The notes below the pieces were generated by a model. That model made no database searches. It was not told the DNA's origin and saw only the letters and a program-made list of their open reading frames with translations. Of a DNA stretch of 64,000 nt, positions 43,771 to 52,481 are shown one piece after another; the stretch's first letter is position 1, and every line of letters begins with the position of its first letter. Position numbers and translations under genes: made by a program. The stretch lies in assembly GCA_020632595.1 (NCBI GenBank), contig JACKFF010000004.1:273751-337750 (forward strand), given 5' to 3'. The DNA is from Nitrospiraceae bacterium (GTDB taxonomy: Bacteria; Nitrospirota; Nitrospiria; Nitrospirales; UBA8639).

Positions 43771-44652
43771 TCATTCCTTTGGCACACGTTCATACTTTTG
43801 ATAATCCAACACCTCGTACAAGGCCTGCCTGGTTTGCATGCTATCGAGGAAAGCTTGTTGGGTCCCCTGTTTTTGTAATTCCAGAAGAGCTGCCCCGCCT
43901 GCCTTCGCCATCACACGAAATACGGTCATGGGGAACAGTACGATGTGATATCCCATTCCGGAGAATTCCTTGACGGTCATATAGGGAGTTTGCCCCCATT
44001 CAGTCATATTGGCGACCAGAATACCCCCGGAATATTTCAAAGCTTTGACTGCCGCCTGAAATTCTTCCGCTGACTGCAGGGCCTCGGGGAAAATCGCATC
44101 AGCGCCGGCTGCCCTGTAAGCTCGAGCTCTCTCAATGGCCCCATCCAGACCTTCCACAGACCGGGCATCCGTCCTCGCAATGATGACAAGATCCCGGTCC
44201 TGTTTGGCTTCAACTGCCGACTGAATTTTTTGACACATACCCTCACAGGAAATCAGGGTTTTTCCGGGCAAATGGCCGCAACGTTTTGCCAACACCTGGT
44301 CTTCCAATTGGATTCCCACCGCTCCGGCTGATTCTAATTCCTGAACCGTGCGATACACCTGGTGCCTGTCTCCAAAGCCCGTATCGGCATCGATAATGAC
44401 CGGAATTTGAACCCTCTGAGTCACGTACCGGGTTTCTGTCACCACCTCCGTCATCGTTAATAGCCCGATATCGGGTAGTGCCCGGGAAGCCGCCAGACCC
44501 GCCCCCGAGAGGTATGCTGCCGGAAAACCGGCATCCTCAACCAATCGAGCCGAAAACGCATTAAATACACCCGGCACCGCCAGCGTGTCCCGTTGAAGCT
44601 CCGCTCGAAAGCGGCGCGCCCGACTCTGGGAGGTTATGGGTTTCCCACTCAT
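43771..44652 (-). CDS. prpB: 2-Methylisocitrate lyase (isocitrate lyase/PEP mutase family)
   Basis: From ATG 44652, two bases after the prpD stop, the product has 293 residues, the normal PrpB length. The active-site motif KRCGHLPGK with the catalytic Cys is present, with metal-binding Asp in VIIDADTGFGD and substrate-region IIARTDARSVEGLDGAIERA. It splits 2-methylisocitrate to pyruvate and succinate. The frame is open to 44718, but that segment overlaps prpD and lacks homology. Confidence 0.9.
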   Translation of the reverse strand: MSGKPITSQSRARRFRAELQRDTLAVPGVFNAFSARLVEDAGFPAAYLSGAGLAASRALPDIGLLTMTEVVTETRYVTQRVQIPVIIDADTGFGDRHQVYRTVQELESAGAVGIQLEDQVLAKRCGHLPGKTLISCEGMCQKIQSAVEAKQDRDLVIIARTDARSVEGLDGAIERARAYRAAGADAIFPEALQSAEEFQAAVKALKYSGGILVANMTEWGQTPYMTVKEFSGMGYHIVLFPMTVFRVMAKAGGAALLELQKQGTQQAFLDSMQTRQALYEVLDYQKYERVPKE

Positions 44653-44654
44653 CG

Positions 44655-46037
44655 TCAATCCACAACTGGTAATGCCGACACCAGGACATTCACGTCTTTC
44701 AGACGGTCCAGTTCCCAAACGGTTTGGATAACGTTCGTTATATCTTTCCGGCCGATTTTCCGTGAAGACAACTTCTGAAACTTCAATTCAAGTTCGCGAT
44801 CGGTGAGCGGGCGTCGTGGATGACCTTTGGGATGGTCAATCTGGGCCGTGAACGTCCTGCCGTCCATCAGGGTGACATCAATTCTGTTGGCCATGGCATC
44901 CGGATAACGCTCGGAAAACTCTTTGACCTCTTCAACACGGATTTTCTGCATCAGATTCAACAGAACGGTATCGTTCAGGCGATGCGGGGAAAATGACCTG
45001 GGAGCTATTTCTCCATCCGTCAGGGCGACTGCAACGCAAAAAGGGAGACTATGATCAGCAGTCTCACGGGTTTTGGGATGCCACTTTTCCTGATCCCGTC
45101 CAATAATTTCGATCGCCACGTCACCACTGCCGACAATAATTGCTTTGATTCGGTGGGCAGGGTATTCCCCACACGCAGCAATCAGTTGTTCCCGAATGGC
45201 GAATGCCGCCTCCACCGCCGACTGAGCATGATATTCCACCGGATGGGGCTTGATGTAGGTGTCAAGAATTTTATAGGAAGAGCCGTGGCGGCCTCCCATT
45301 TCGGGTAAAGAGAATGGTCCGGAAATCACCTTCATAAATCCCTTTTCTCCTTCAAACATGGCCTCCGGTCCGGTCATACCCTCGCGAGCCGCCAATCCTG
45401 CAAAGATTCCGTTCCGGCTTGCATTGGCAAACGCGCAGGCTTTCCATAGGGAAACTTCCCCCACTCTGGTCTGCCGCAGTGCTCCAGCCGTGATCCCCGC
45501 CAGATTGAGCGCATGTACGGTCTGTATTTTGGAGAGCTTGAGCAGCCTGGCTGTGGCAACCGCAGTAGAAAACGCTCCGTAGGTGACGTGATCCCATCCT
45601 CGGGGGCGAAGCGCGGCTGCGTCACAAAGACGGCACTGAACCTCATAGGCCAGCACGATGGACTGAATAAACTGCCGGCCATGAACATGAAGACTTTCGG
45701 CAACCGCCAGACAGGCAGGAATATTGTCTGAAGGATGCGCGGGTTCCCTGGAGAGGTAGGTATCGTTGCAGTCGAGATACCGTACCGCTGTGCCATTCGC
45801 AAAGGCGGCCAGATCCGGACTGGTTCGATGACGGGTTCCCCATACTGTTGCCCCGTCTTTGACCATCACTTGAGTCGCCAGCCGCCTGGCAATCCTGCAT
45901 GGGGGTGCGATGATGGCACCATACGCACAGGCCAGACTATCCAAGACCCGTCGCTTCACCTCATGAATCACTTCCGGAGGAAGACTCCGAAAGGTCAAAA
46001 ACTCCGCATACTCGGCCAGGCGTTCAGCCAGCATCAT
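44655..46037 (-). CDS. prpD: MmgE/PrpD-family protein, probable 2-methylcitrate dehydratase
   Basis: The 460-residue protein matches the PrpD family (VKRRVLDSLACAYGA near the start, then GWDHVTYGAFSTAVATARLLKLS, HPVEYHAQSAVEAAF and RETADHSLPFCVAVALTDG). PrpD dehydrates 2-methylcitrate to 2-methyl-cis-aconitate. The family also contains cis-aconitate decarboxylases, but the neighbours prpB and prpC favour the methylcitrate cycle. Its start overlaps the phosphoribosyltransferase-like gene by 14 bp. Confidence 0.9.
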   Translation of the reverse strand: MMLAERLAEYAEFLTFRSLPPEVIHEVKRRVLDSLACAYGAIIAPPCRIARRLATQVMVKDGATVWGTRHRTSPDLAAFANGTAVRYLDCNDTYLSREPAHPSDNIPACLAVAESLHVHGRQFIQSIVLAYEVQCRLCDAAALRPRGWDHVTYGAFSTAVATARLLKLSKIQTVHALNLAGITAGALRQTRVGEVSLWKACAFANASRNGIFAGLAAREGMTGPEAMFEGEKGFMKVISGPFSLPEMGGRHGSSYKILDTYIKPHPVEYHAQSAVEAAFAIREQLIAACGEYPAHRIKAIIVGSGDVAIEIIGRDQEKWHPKTRETADHSLPFCVAVALTDGEIAPRSFSPHRLNDTVLLNLMQKIRVEEVKEFSERYPDAMANRIDVTLMDGRTFTAQIDHPKGHPRRPLTDRELELKFQKLSSRKIGRKDITNVIQTVWELDRLKDVNVLVSALPVVD

Positions 46038-46806
46038 CGCCTCTTGCCCTGAGATCGGACGGCATCTCCTTCCAGGAAAAGAATTCCTCTCCGGCTCGAC
46101 AATTCGGACAGTTCTGAATTTCCCATTGAGGCATCGTCACATTCGTCCCATAGTAAAATGGATAGCGAGACATCAAGTCGTCCATTAATGGGAATTGGCC
46201 GCTGTCCCGACGGGCAAATACCATCATTCCTACGACATGGCCGCCATGTTCGCTCACAATGGTTTGGAGTTTGTTGACACAACTCCCTCGCGCGGTGACA
46301 TCATTCATCACCACAAAATTATCCCCTTTTTGTATCGAGCCTTCGGGAATCTCCACCCCAATCTTTCCTGTATCGTAATTGAAAGGAGCAGACACCACTT
46401 TCATCGCCATTTGAGGGGTGATGATTGTCGCAATACCCTCTGCCAACAATCGTGCATCCGAGGCGGGCACAAGGAGTCCGTCGATTTTATGGTGTTGGCT
46501 CAACCCTAGAACCCAGTGGCCCATATCCTCAGTGATAACGGAAAGCAGATCCGGATCGCGTGCGATGGACTCAAATCCTAAATAGGTCGCGGTATGGTGG
46601 CCCGACACGACTGATACATGCGTATCGAACAGCACCGCCATTGAATCGCGAAGTATCCGAATGACCTCGTGTTTCGACAAGGACGAGGTTGGGGACTCCC
46701 GGACTATCGATTGAAGACGTTCTTCGACGATTGAATCCGCGTAGAGCCTTCGCTGATAATCGACCAAATCCGATATGCGCTTCTGATTCTCAAGCACCAG
46801 ATTCAT
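46024..46806 (-). CDS. Orotate phosphoribosyltransferase-like protein in a catabolic operon
   Basis: From ATG 46806 (AAGGAG 8 bases upstream) the 260-residue protein has a type I phosphoribosyltransferase fold: VSGHHTATYLGFESIA, DGLLVPASDARLLAEGIA and the PRPP-loop-like VVMNDVTARGSCVNKLQTIV. The second acidic position of the usual two-acid PRPP motif is kept but the first is Asn. A C-terminal CPNC pair (about 235-238) is an addition that may bind metal. It overlaps prpD and follows the FAH gene by 2 bp, so it is firmly part of the operon although no nucleotide step is expected there. The role is unknown. Confidence 0.75.
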   Translation of the reverse strand: MNLVLENQKRISDLVDYQRRLYADSIVEERLQSIVRESPTSSLSKHEVIRILRDSMAVLFDTHVSVVSGHHTATYLGFESIARDPDLLSVITEDMGHWVLGLSQHHKIDGLLVPASDARLLAEGIATIITPQMAMKVVSAPFNYDTGKIGVEIPEGSIQKGDNFVVMNDVTARGSCVNKLQTIVSEHGGHVVGMMVFARRDSGQFPLMDDLMSRYPFYYGTNVTMPQWEIQNCPNCRAGEEFFSWKEMPSDLRARGDDAG

Positions 46807-46808
46807 AT

Positions 46809-47792
46809 TCAATGCTCCTTGGTAATCGTTGTTTTCAATGTTCCAATAGGCTGAATTTCCAGCTCCACGACATCATCCGGCTGTAAAAACCGATCCATCT
46901 CTAATCCACACCCCCCACCCACGGTTCCAGAACCGAACACTTCGCCGGGGTAGATCGTTTCTCCCCTGGACACATGTTCAATCATTTGAGCGAACGACCA
47001 GTAAATGGTTCCAAACGACCCTTTCGACCAGACTTCTCCGTTGACACGAGCCACCATGGCCAGCTGCTTCAGGTCTGGAATCTCATCCGGCGTCACCAGG
47101 CAGGGTCCCAACGCCGTGGCAAAATCCTTTCCCTTCGCGGGTCCAAGCCGACAGGCCATTTCCAGGAATTGAACATCCCGCGCACTAAAATCATTCATGA
47201 TGGTATAGCCGGCAATGTAGTCCCACGCCTTATCCGCCGTAATATCTCTCCCCTTTCGACCAATGACACAGGCCAACTCCAGCTCATAATCGAGTTTTTG
47301 TGTCTGTAACGGCCATGCCAGACCATCTTCGGGCCCGATGATGGTCTGTGGATTGCCTTTATAATAGACCGGAGCCTTGTACCACTCCGGGGGTATGGGT
47401 TGACCTCGTTTTTTGGAAGTCGCGGCGATGTGCGCCTCAAAGGCAATAAAATCACGAAGAAGAGGGGGATGAGGGATCGGCGCAAGCAACGAAACCTCTT
47501 CCCTGTTATAGACAATCGTTTCACCATCAGGGCCATGGACCACATGATCGTTGTCACTGATATAGTGAAAGGCTTCCCGGGCTCTATTCATCGCCGACAC
47601 TTCCCCCTGAAGGAGTTCCAGCATAGAGGACGGGACTCCCGATGTGGCAAGCCTGTAGGGTTGAGACTCCCCTAGATCCGCCAGCATCCGCGTGTACGCC
47701 ATGTTCAGATCCACGATAGACCCATGGTGGAATGCTCCGACCCGTGCAAACTTTCCGACTGGTGTGTGAACCTGGAAGGTGACAAGTTTCAT
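46809..47792 (-). CDS. Fumarylacetoacetate hydrolase family protein
   Basis: This 327-residue protein should cleave fumarylacetoacetate to fumarate and acetoacetate, the last step of tyrosine breakdown. The start at ATG 47792 overlaps the homogentisate dioxygenase stop by 4 bp (ATGA), typical for coupled genes. FAH-fold features are DYELELACVIGRKGRDI with metal-binding Glu, IMNDFSARDVQ, GPAKGKDFATALGPCLVT and GSGTVGGGCGLE. It is the shorter bacterial type without the long N-terminal SH3-like domain of eukaryotic FAH, so related hydrolase or decarboxylase activity cannot be excluded. Confidence 0.9.
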   Translation of the reverse strand: MKLVTFQVHTPVGKFARVGAFHHGSIVDLNMAYTRMLADLGESQPYRLATSGVPSSMLELLQGEVSAMNRAREAFHYISDNDHVVHGPDGETIVYNREEVSLLAPIPHPPLLRDFIAFEAHIAATSKKRGQPIPPEWYKAPVYYKGNPQTIIGPEDGLAWPLQTQKLDYELELACVIGRKGRDITADKAWDYIAGYTIMNDFSARDVQFLEMACRLGPAKGKDFATALGPCLVTPDEIPDLKQLAMVARVNGEVWSKGSFGTIYWSFAQMIEHVSRGETIYPGEVFGSGTVGGGCGLEMDRFLQPDDVVELEIQPIGTLKTTITKEH

Positions 47793-48895
47793 GGTGTGCT
47801 CCAACTCATGGAATAGTTTTTTAATTCAACAGCCTCAGCCTCAAGCATCACGGAGAAGGGCTGCTGTGACTCCACCATCACGGCAATTTCATTCGTCTGG
47901 GTTTGTGTTTTACTGGCCTCAACCGCGCCTGAATGGGGTCCATGATGTATGCCCTGAGGATGCAAAGTCATCGTTCCCGGATGGATGCCCGACCGGCTGA
48001 AAAAATTTCCCTCGTGATAAAACAGGACTTCGTCAAAATCCGTATTCCGATGATAAAAGGGAATTTTCAATGCACCAGGCTCACTCTCCAGCGGCCTGGG
48101 GGCAAACGTCGATATCCACACTCTTCCCGCCTGGAAGGTCGCGTGGACGCTCGGAGGCAAATGATAGCGGGGACTGGTCACTGGCCGAAAATCCCGAACG
48201 TTGAGTTTCGTCGGCCAAACCTCTCCCTTCCACCCCACGACATCCACTGGAGGAAAAGGATAAAACACCTTGGTATAGGCTCCATCACGTTTGATGCGAA
48301 GCTCCCATTCATGTTGACGATTGGTGGTGACAGGCGCTGAAAGTTCGGGAACCCCAAGGACCTCGGGATCAAATAGGGCATGCTGTCCCAACAAACCCCG
48401 TTCGGGCAGCATGACAGGCTCAGAAGTTTCGATGATCAACATGACACCGGGTCCTTCTTCCACAACCATCCGGTAGGTCGTCCCTTTGGGAATGACCAGA
48501 TAGTCTCCGGGTTCATACGCCAGCACGCCGTAATCGGTTTCCACCAGACCACGGCCTTTATGCACAAAATACACCTCATCGCCATCCGCATTCCGAAAAT
48601 AATACGGCATTGTTTCTTTCCGGCGGGAAATAGACAGCCGGGCGTCCGGACTTCGTAATATTTCCAGCGGTCGGCTTTCCCCGGAGAAAAAATCTGAAGG
48701 GGTCAGGTCGCTGCACTGGAAGGCGCGAGGCCGGCAGGGCCCATCGATGCGAAGCCAGTTGGTCGGAGGATGCAATCGGTACAGATGGGAAGCCGGACCG
48801 GCAAATCCCTGGCGTCCATGTTCCTCTTCATACAGCCCTGATGGAATATTGACGTGCGCTTGCCGGGGTGATTGACCTTTCCGTGTTAAGTACAT
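47789..48895 (-). CDS. hmgA: Homogentisate 1,2-dioxygenase
   Basis: The start at ATG 48895 is set by GAGAGGA upstream; the frame extends to 48994 but overlaps the preceding gene. The 368-residue enzyme opens the ring of homogentisate to maleylacetoacetate. Iron-ligand regions are visible near the C-terminus: FYHRNTDFDEVLFYHEG and LHPQGIHHGP. Cupin-fold landmarks are ADGDEVYFVHKGRG and YEPGDYLVIPKGTTY. It follows the dioxygenase gene at 48933 by 37 bp. No maleylacetoacetate isomerase gene is seen. Confidence 0.92.
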   Translation of the reverse strand: MYLTRKGQSPRQAHVNIPSGLYEEEHGRQGFAGPASHLYRLHPPTNWLRIDGPCRPRAFQCSDLTPSDFFSGESRPLEILRSPDARLSISRRKETMPYYFRNADGDEVYFVHKGRGLVETDYGVLAYEPGDYLVIPKGTTYRMVVEEGPGVMLIIETSEPVMLPERGLLGQHALFDPEVLGVPELSAPVTTNRQHEWELRIKRDGAYTKVFYPFPPVDVVGWKGEVWPTKLNVRDFRPVTSPRYHLPPSVHATFQAGRVWISTFAPRPLESEPGALKIPFYHRNTDFDEVLFYHEGNFFSRSGIHPGTMTLHPQGIHHGPHSGAVEASKTQTQTNEIAVMVESQQPFSVMLEAEAVELKNYSMSWSTP

Positions 48896-48932
48896 GGGGT
48901 CCTCTCTGCCATCATGAATCCGCCATGGCCGC

Positions 48933-49484
48933 TTATGGAATATGCTCAAAGTCAATAATGGTCTGTTCCACGCCTTGCGTTTGATCCCGTTCAATATCCT
49001 GATATAAGGACTCGACGGTGCTCTTCACAAAAGTCTTTGACTCCTCCTGTCCCTGCTTTCGCTGAGTCAGTTCAAAGAAAATCCCACTACCGGGAAACAG
49101 TGGATACGTAAAACGCTGAAGGAGCGGACCGAATCCATCTCGACCTTCCTTTACGGGTCCACTGAACTTCACGCCATGGGCTTCCCATTCCTGGCACACG
49201 GTTTCGATATCGTCTACTTCCAATGCAACATGCTGAATACCCGGGCCAAACCGTTCCACAAACTCCGTAATCTGTGATTTCCCGGTTTTATCCCGGCCTT
49301 GCATGAGGGCCACTCGAATATTGTTTCGTTGAACCACAATAGTATCCATGCTCGACCTGTCGGATCCCACATCATCGGCAGACCAGATCGTTCGGAAACC
49401 AAGAATGTTGTTGAACAGGTGTTCGGCAGCATGCAGATCATTCACGCAGAGTGTAATGTGATCAATTCCAACCGTGTCACCCAT
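48933..49484 (-). CDS. hpd: Single-domain 4-hydroxyphenylpyruvate dioxygenase-like VOC protein
   Basis: The 183-residue protein corresponds to the catalytic C-terminal half of 4-hydroxyphenylpyruvate dioxygenase. The three iron ligands appear in place: His9 (GIDHITL), His85 (GIQHVALEVDD) and Glu138 (GIFFELTQRK), followed by the HPPD tail FVKSTVESLYQDIERDQ. Usual HPPD enzymes have about 350-400 residues with a second, degenerate VOC half at the N-terminus, which is absent here. It is the first gene of the minus-strand tyrosine operon and would make homogentisate. A hydroxymandelate synthase-like activity is less likely given the neighbours. Confidence 0.85.
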   Translation of the reverse strand: MGDTVGIDHITLCVNDLHAAEHLFNNILGFRTIWSADDVGSDRSSMDTIVVQRNNIRVALMQGRDKTGKSQITEFVERFGPGIQHVALEVDDIETVCQEWEAHGVKFSGPVKEGRDGFGPLLQRFTYPLFPGSGIFFELTQRKQGQEESKTFVKSTVESLYQDIERDQTQGVEQTIIDFEHIP

Positions 49485-49638
49485 TGGCTTCTCCTTCCAT
49501 ATCAGTAATCGGAAACGAATCCTGCAGACCTTTCATGTTTTCCAGCTACCTCGGTCCGTTGCGACTTAGCCGACAATACAATTGCAATTTACCATTAAAA
49601 AATAAATTTTGGCAATCTTTAAATACTTTTAGTTATAA

Positions 49639-49655
49639 AGGCTCTCACCTTGCAT
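49639..49655 (+). promoter_or_regulatory. Candidate sigma-54 promoter of the plus arm
   Basis: AGGCTCTCACCTTGCAT has the GG-N10-GC spacing with GGC at -24 and TTGCA at -12. It lies 130 bp before the first gene. The match is good but may be by chance. Confidence 0.35.
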
Positions 49656-49700
49656 CCCTTTAATACACAATCATTGCTTGTTTCCCATAAAAGTTTTATT

Positions 49701-49721
49701 ATGATAATAATATTTTATCAT
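49701..49721. promoter_or_regulatory. Palindromic operator candidate
   Basis: ATGATAA-TAATATT-TTATCAT is a perfect 7-7-7 inverted repeat located between the divergent arms, 65 bp before the plus-strand ATG. Confidence 0.5.
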
Positions 49722-49785
49722 TTCATTTTCGACTGACAATAACTACATACTAAGAAAGACTTACATAACGAAGAAGGAGGCCACC

Positions 49786-50553
49786 ATGTCAGGATTTTAT
49801 CGTGAAATGCGGAATTTCGTACTTCATCATGGTGCCATCAACAACTCATATCTGAATTGGTTTAAGAAGGGTGTCGCATCCAATGAAGAGCTCTATGCTT
49901 TTGCGGTGGAGTTTTATAACTTTGCCCGATTCTTTCCAAAAATTCTGGTCGCACAACTGGTCAATACCGAAGACGAATCCGTCGCGGATGAATTGACGCG
50001 GGTCTTGTATTCGGAATTAGGGGAGGGAAACCCTGAGAACAGGCATGAGTTGCTTTATCGGCATTTCCTCCGTTCCATCGACATCGATCTTCATCAAGCC
50101 CTCACCACACCGATGATGCCTTCCACCCGGGCCTATATCGAAGGAATGGAAGAATTGTATAGCAGCGGGAACCATGAACAAGCTCTGGGTGCTTCCTTTG
50201 GCCTGGAAAACATGGCCATCACCATGTGGGACCACCTCATTCCGGGCTTACAGTCTTTGCGCCGTGAAAGATTCCCTGGGATTGATTTGAGGTATTTCAC
50301 CTTCCATCGTGAACTGGAATCCACTCATGAGGAGGCCATGGTCCATGCCGTTGCCGCCATGGAAGGACATGGCTCTATTCAGGGGACTCTCTCCATCCAG
50401 GAACGACAGAATTTTCACGACGGCGTTCGTCAGGTTCTGAACTTTTTAGAGGGGTTCTGGATGGGTCTTGAGCGTCAACGAAGGATAACCAACTCTAACC
50501 ACCACGGAACGCATTCCAGGAACAGGCATGTCACACTCGGTGATGCGCGATGA
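49786..50553 (+). CDS. Haem-oxygenase-like iron-containing redox enzyme
   Basis: The 255-residue all-helical protein matches the TenA/haem-oxygenase-like iron-containing redox enzyme family, which includes CADD-like di-iron oxidases. Candidate metal ligands are the Glu and His residues in SELGEGNPENRHELLYRHFL (about 85-104), GLENMAITMWDHLIPGL (about 145-162) and FTFHRELESTHEEAM (about 172-186). The ATG is preceded by AAGGAGG. It is the first gene of the plus arm and is followed by the acyl-CoA ligase. Substrate is unknown; an oxidative step on an amino acid or fatty acid is an inference from related enzymes. Confidence 0.8.
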   Translation: MSGFYREMRNFVLHHGAINNSYLNWFKKGVASNEELYAFAVEFYNFARFFPKILVAQLVNTEDESVADELTRVLYSELGEGNPENRHELLYRHFLRSIDIDLHQALTTPMMPSTRAYIEGMEELYSSGNHEQALGASFGLENMAITMWDHLIPGLQSLRRERFPGIDLRYFTFHRELESTHEEAMVHAVAAMEGHGSIQGTLSIQERQNFHDGVRQVLNFLEGFWMGLERQRRITNSNHHGTHSRNRHVTLGDAR

Positions 50554-50638
50554 TAGAACCTTGGTGAAGGATGATAACAGCTATTGCTCACAAGACCTCA
50601 TGCCAATCCGGGGATGAAGTACTTAAAGGGTAAAACGG

Positions 50639-52378
50639 ATGATTGAAACAATTTCCTTGAATAAACATATTCAAGAAGCCCATCGGAACGAAAACCCGCT
50701 CCTCGACATCCCCTTTTCTTCGTTTGCACAATTTTTTCATCAACGGGTGACCGATCCGGCACTCAGGAGAGATGTGTATTTAACCTATTACGACGATTCC
50801 GGGATGGTTCGAAGCTATACCTATGAGGAGTTCGAAAACGCCGTCTATCGAACTGTGACCTTCCTGCGTGAGCAACTGGGGGTCCACCGTGGGGATCGCA
50901 TTGTCACCCTGCTGTTCAATCATGACTCGACCGTGGTGATGTATTATGCGGCATGGGTCCTTGGAGCCGTGGTTGTGCCGATTGACATCAATGAATCTGA
51001 AGACCGTCGCTTCTACATTCTGGAACATTCAGAGGCCTCTGTGGCCTTTTGCTGGGGAACCGAATACGAAGCCCTTCAGGATATCCAGAATCGACTGCCC
51101 CATCTTCGGCATCTCGTCTCTCTCGGAAATGGAACCTCACCCCTCATGGACATATTGGGTCACCCTCGCCCTGCCCAGACACCCAATCGCGGGTCTCTCG
51201 ATCAAGCTGCTCTCCAGGATGAAGCATTGATTGTCTACACCTCCGGAACGACGGGACCGCCAAAAGGAGTCGTGCTCACGATCGAAAATCTTCTCGTCGA
51301 TGCCCACGGCATTGCAAGATGGCACGGACTGGAAAGAAGTCATTGCCTCATGTGCGTGCTGCCGATCCATCATGTGAACGGGATCGTGGTCACGCTCATC
51401 ACGCCATTTTACGGAGAGGGTAGATCCGTGCTGAACCGGCGTTTTCACCAGTCCGCGTTTTGGAACCGAATCCAGGATGAAAGGGTGACCTGCGTGAGCG
51501 TGGTCCCTACCATTCTGGAGTTTTTGCTGGAAGGAAGCCGGAATAACCGGCAATACCGGCTTGATCATTTTCGTGGATTGATTTGCGGAGCCGGCCCTCT
51601 CTTGAAGGACACGGTGTCACGGTTTGAGCATCAATTTCTTGCTCCTGTTCGCCATGGCTACGGACTATCTGAAACCACGTGTTATTCCAGTTTTCTTCCC
51701 GTCAACCTTTCCCAACAGGAACACAGACACTGGCTCACGGACTATGACTATCCATCCATTGGCCTCGCGATTCCTTACAACGACATGGCAATTCTCGATC
51801 CCCAAGGACACCCGGTCGACGAGATGGAAAAGGGGGAAATTTGTATCCGCGGACAAACGGTGTGTTCAGGTTACTTAAAACGACCGGATGCCAATGAGGA
51901 AAGTTTCCGGTGGGGATGGTTCCGGTCGGGCGATGAGGGGTTCTTCGTTCGTGATCAGGCTGATCGCCCGTATTTTTTCATATCCGGGCGGCTGAAGGAA
52001 TTAATCATCCGTGGCGGTGTGAACATTTCACCCTTGGAAATTGATGAAGTACTCAGAGGACACCCTTCCGTCAAATTCGGTATGGCCGTTTCATTCGAAA
52101 ACCGTTTTTACGGAGAAGAAATTGCCGGATACCTCGTGGTCAAAGAACATATGCCGCAACCTTCGGAGGATGAGATGGTCACATGGTGTCGCAAGGCATT
52201 GCCCTTTGCCAAGTGTCCCAAGGTCTTCATGTTCGGCCAGGAAGTGCCCTATACGACCACGGGGAAGCCCAAACGTTTGGAATTAAAGGCAAGGTTGAGC
52301 CCGGCATTGGCACGCTACCGCGACGTCCAATTCCGCTCTTTCCAGCGGGGCTCGACGCCAAAACATCAGACGGCTTGA
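50639..52378 (+). CDS. AMP-forming acyl-CoA ligase
   Basis: This 579-residue member of the adenylate-forming enzymes activates a carboxylic acid with ATP and CoA. Motifs are the P-loop-like YTSGTTGPPKGV, YGLSETT, the hinge region FISGRLKELIIRGGVNISP and the C-terminal catalytic lysine region TTGKPKRLELKA. Substrate cannot be read from sequence; from its position before the 2-oxoacid dehydrogenase, mutase and thiolase genes, a short or branched acid such as isobutyrate or butyrate is a reasonable guess. Confidence 0.88.
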   Translation: MIETISLNKHIQEAHRNENPLLDIPFSSFAQFFHQRVTDPALRRDVYLTYYDDSGMVRSYTYEEFENAVYRTVTFLREQLGVHRGDRIVTLLFNHDSTVVMYYAAWVLGAVVVPIDINESEDRRFYILEHSEASVAFCWGTEYEALQDIQNRLPHLRHLVSLGNGTSPLMDILGHPRPAQTPNRGSLDQAALQDEALIVYTSGTTGPPKGVVLTIENLLVDAHGIARWHGLERSHCLMCVLPIHHVNGIVVTLITPFYGEGRSVLNRRFHQSAFWNRIQDERVTCVSVVPTILEFLLEGSRNNRQYRLDHFRGLICGAGPLLKDTVSRFEHQFLAPVRHGYGLSETTCYSSFLPVNLSQQEHRHWLTDYDYPSIGLAIPYNDMAILDPQGHPVDEMEKGEICIRGQTVCSGYLKRPDANEESFRWGWFRSGDEGFFVRDQADRPYFFISGRLKELIIRGGVNISPLEIDEVLRGHPSVKFGMAVSFENRFYGEEIAGYLVVKEHMPQPSEDEMVTWCRKALPFAKCPKVFMFGQEVPYTTTGKPKRLELKARLSPALARYRDVQFRSFQRGSTPKHQTA

Positions 52379-52481
52379 GGAGGTCGTCAGCGAATAGGAG
52401 AGTGACATAACGTATCACCCATACAACACCCAATGACCGACAAGAGGTTAACTTTTCATGTCTAGCCAAAAGGAGAGTGTT

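Larger units (their letters stand above)
49485..49785. promoter_or_regulatory. Divergent AT-rich control region between the two catabolic arms
   Basis: This 300 bp region is strikingly AT-rich and separates the two arms of the island. It contains the palindrome ATGATAA-N7-TTATCAT (49701-49721) and a candidate sigma-54 promoter for the plus arm (49639-49655). One regulator acting at the palindrome could control both directions. Confidence 0.55.
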
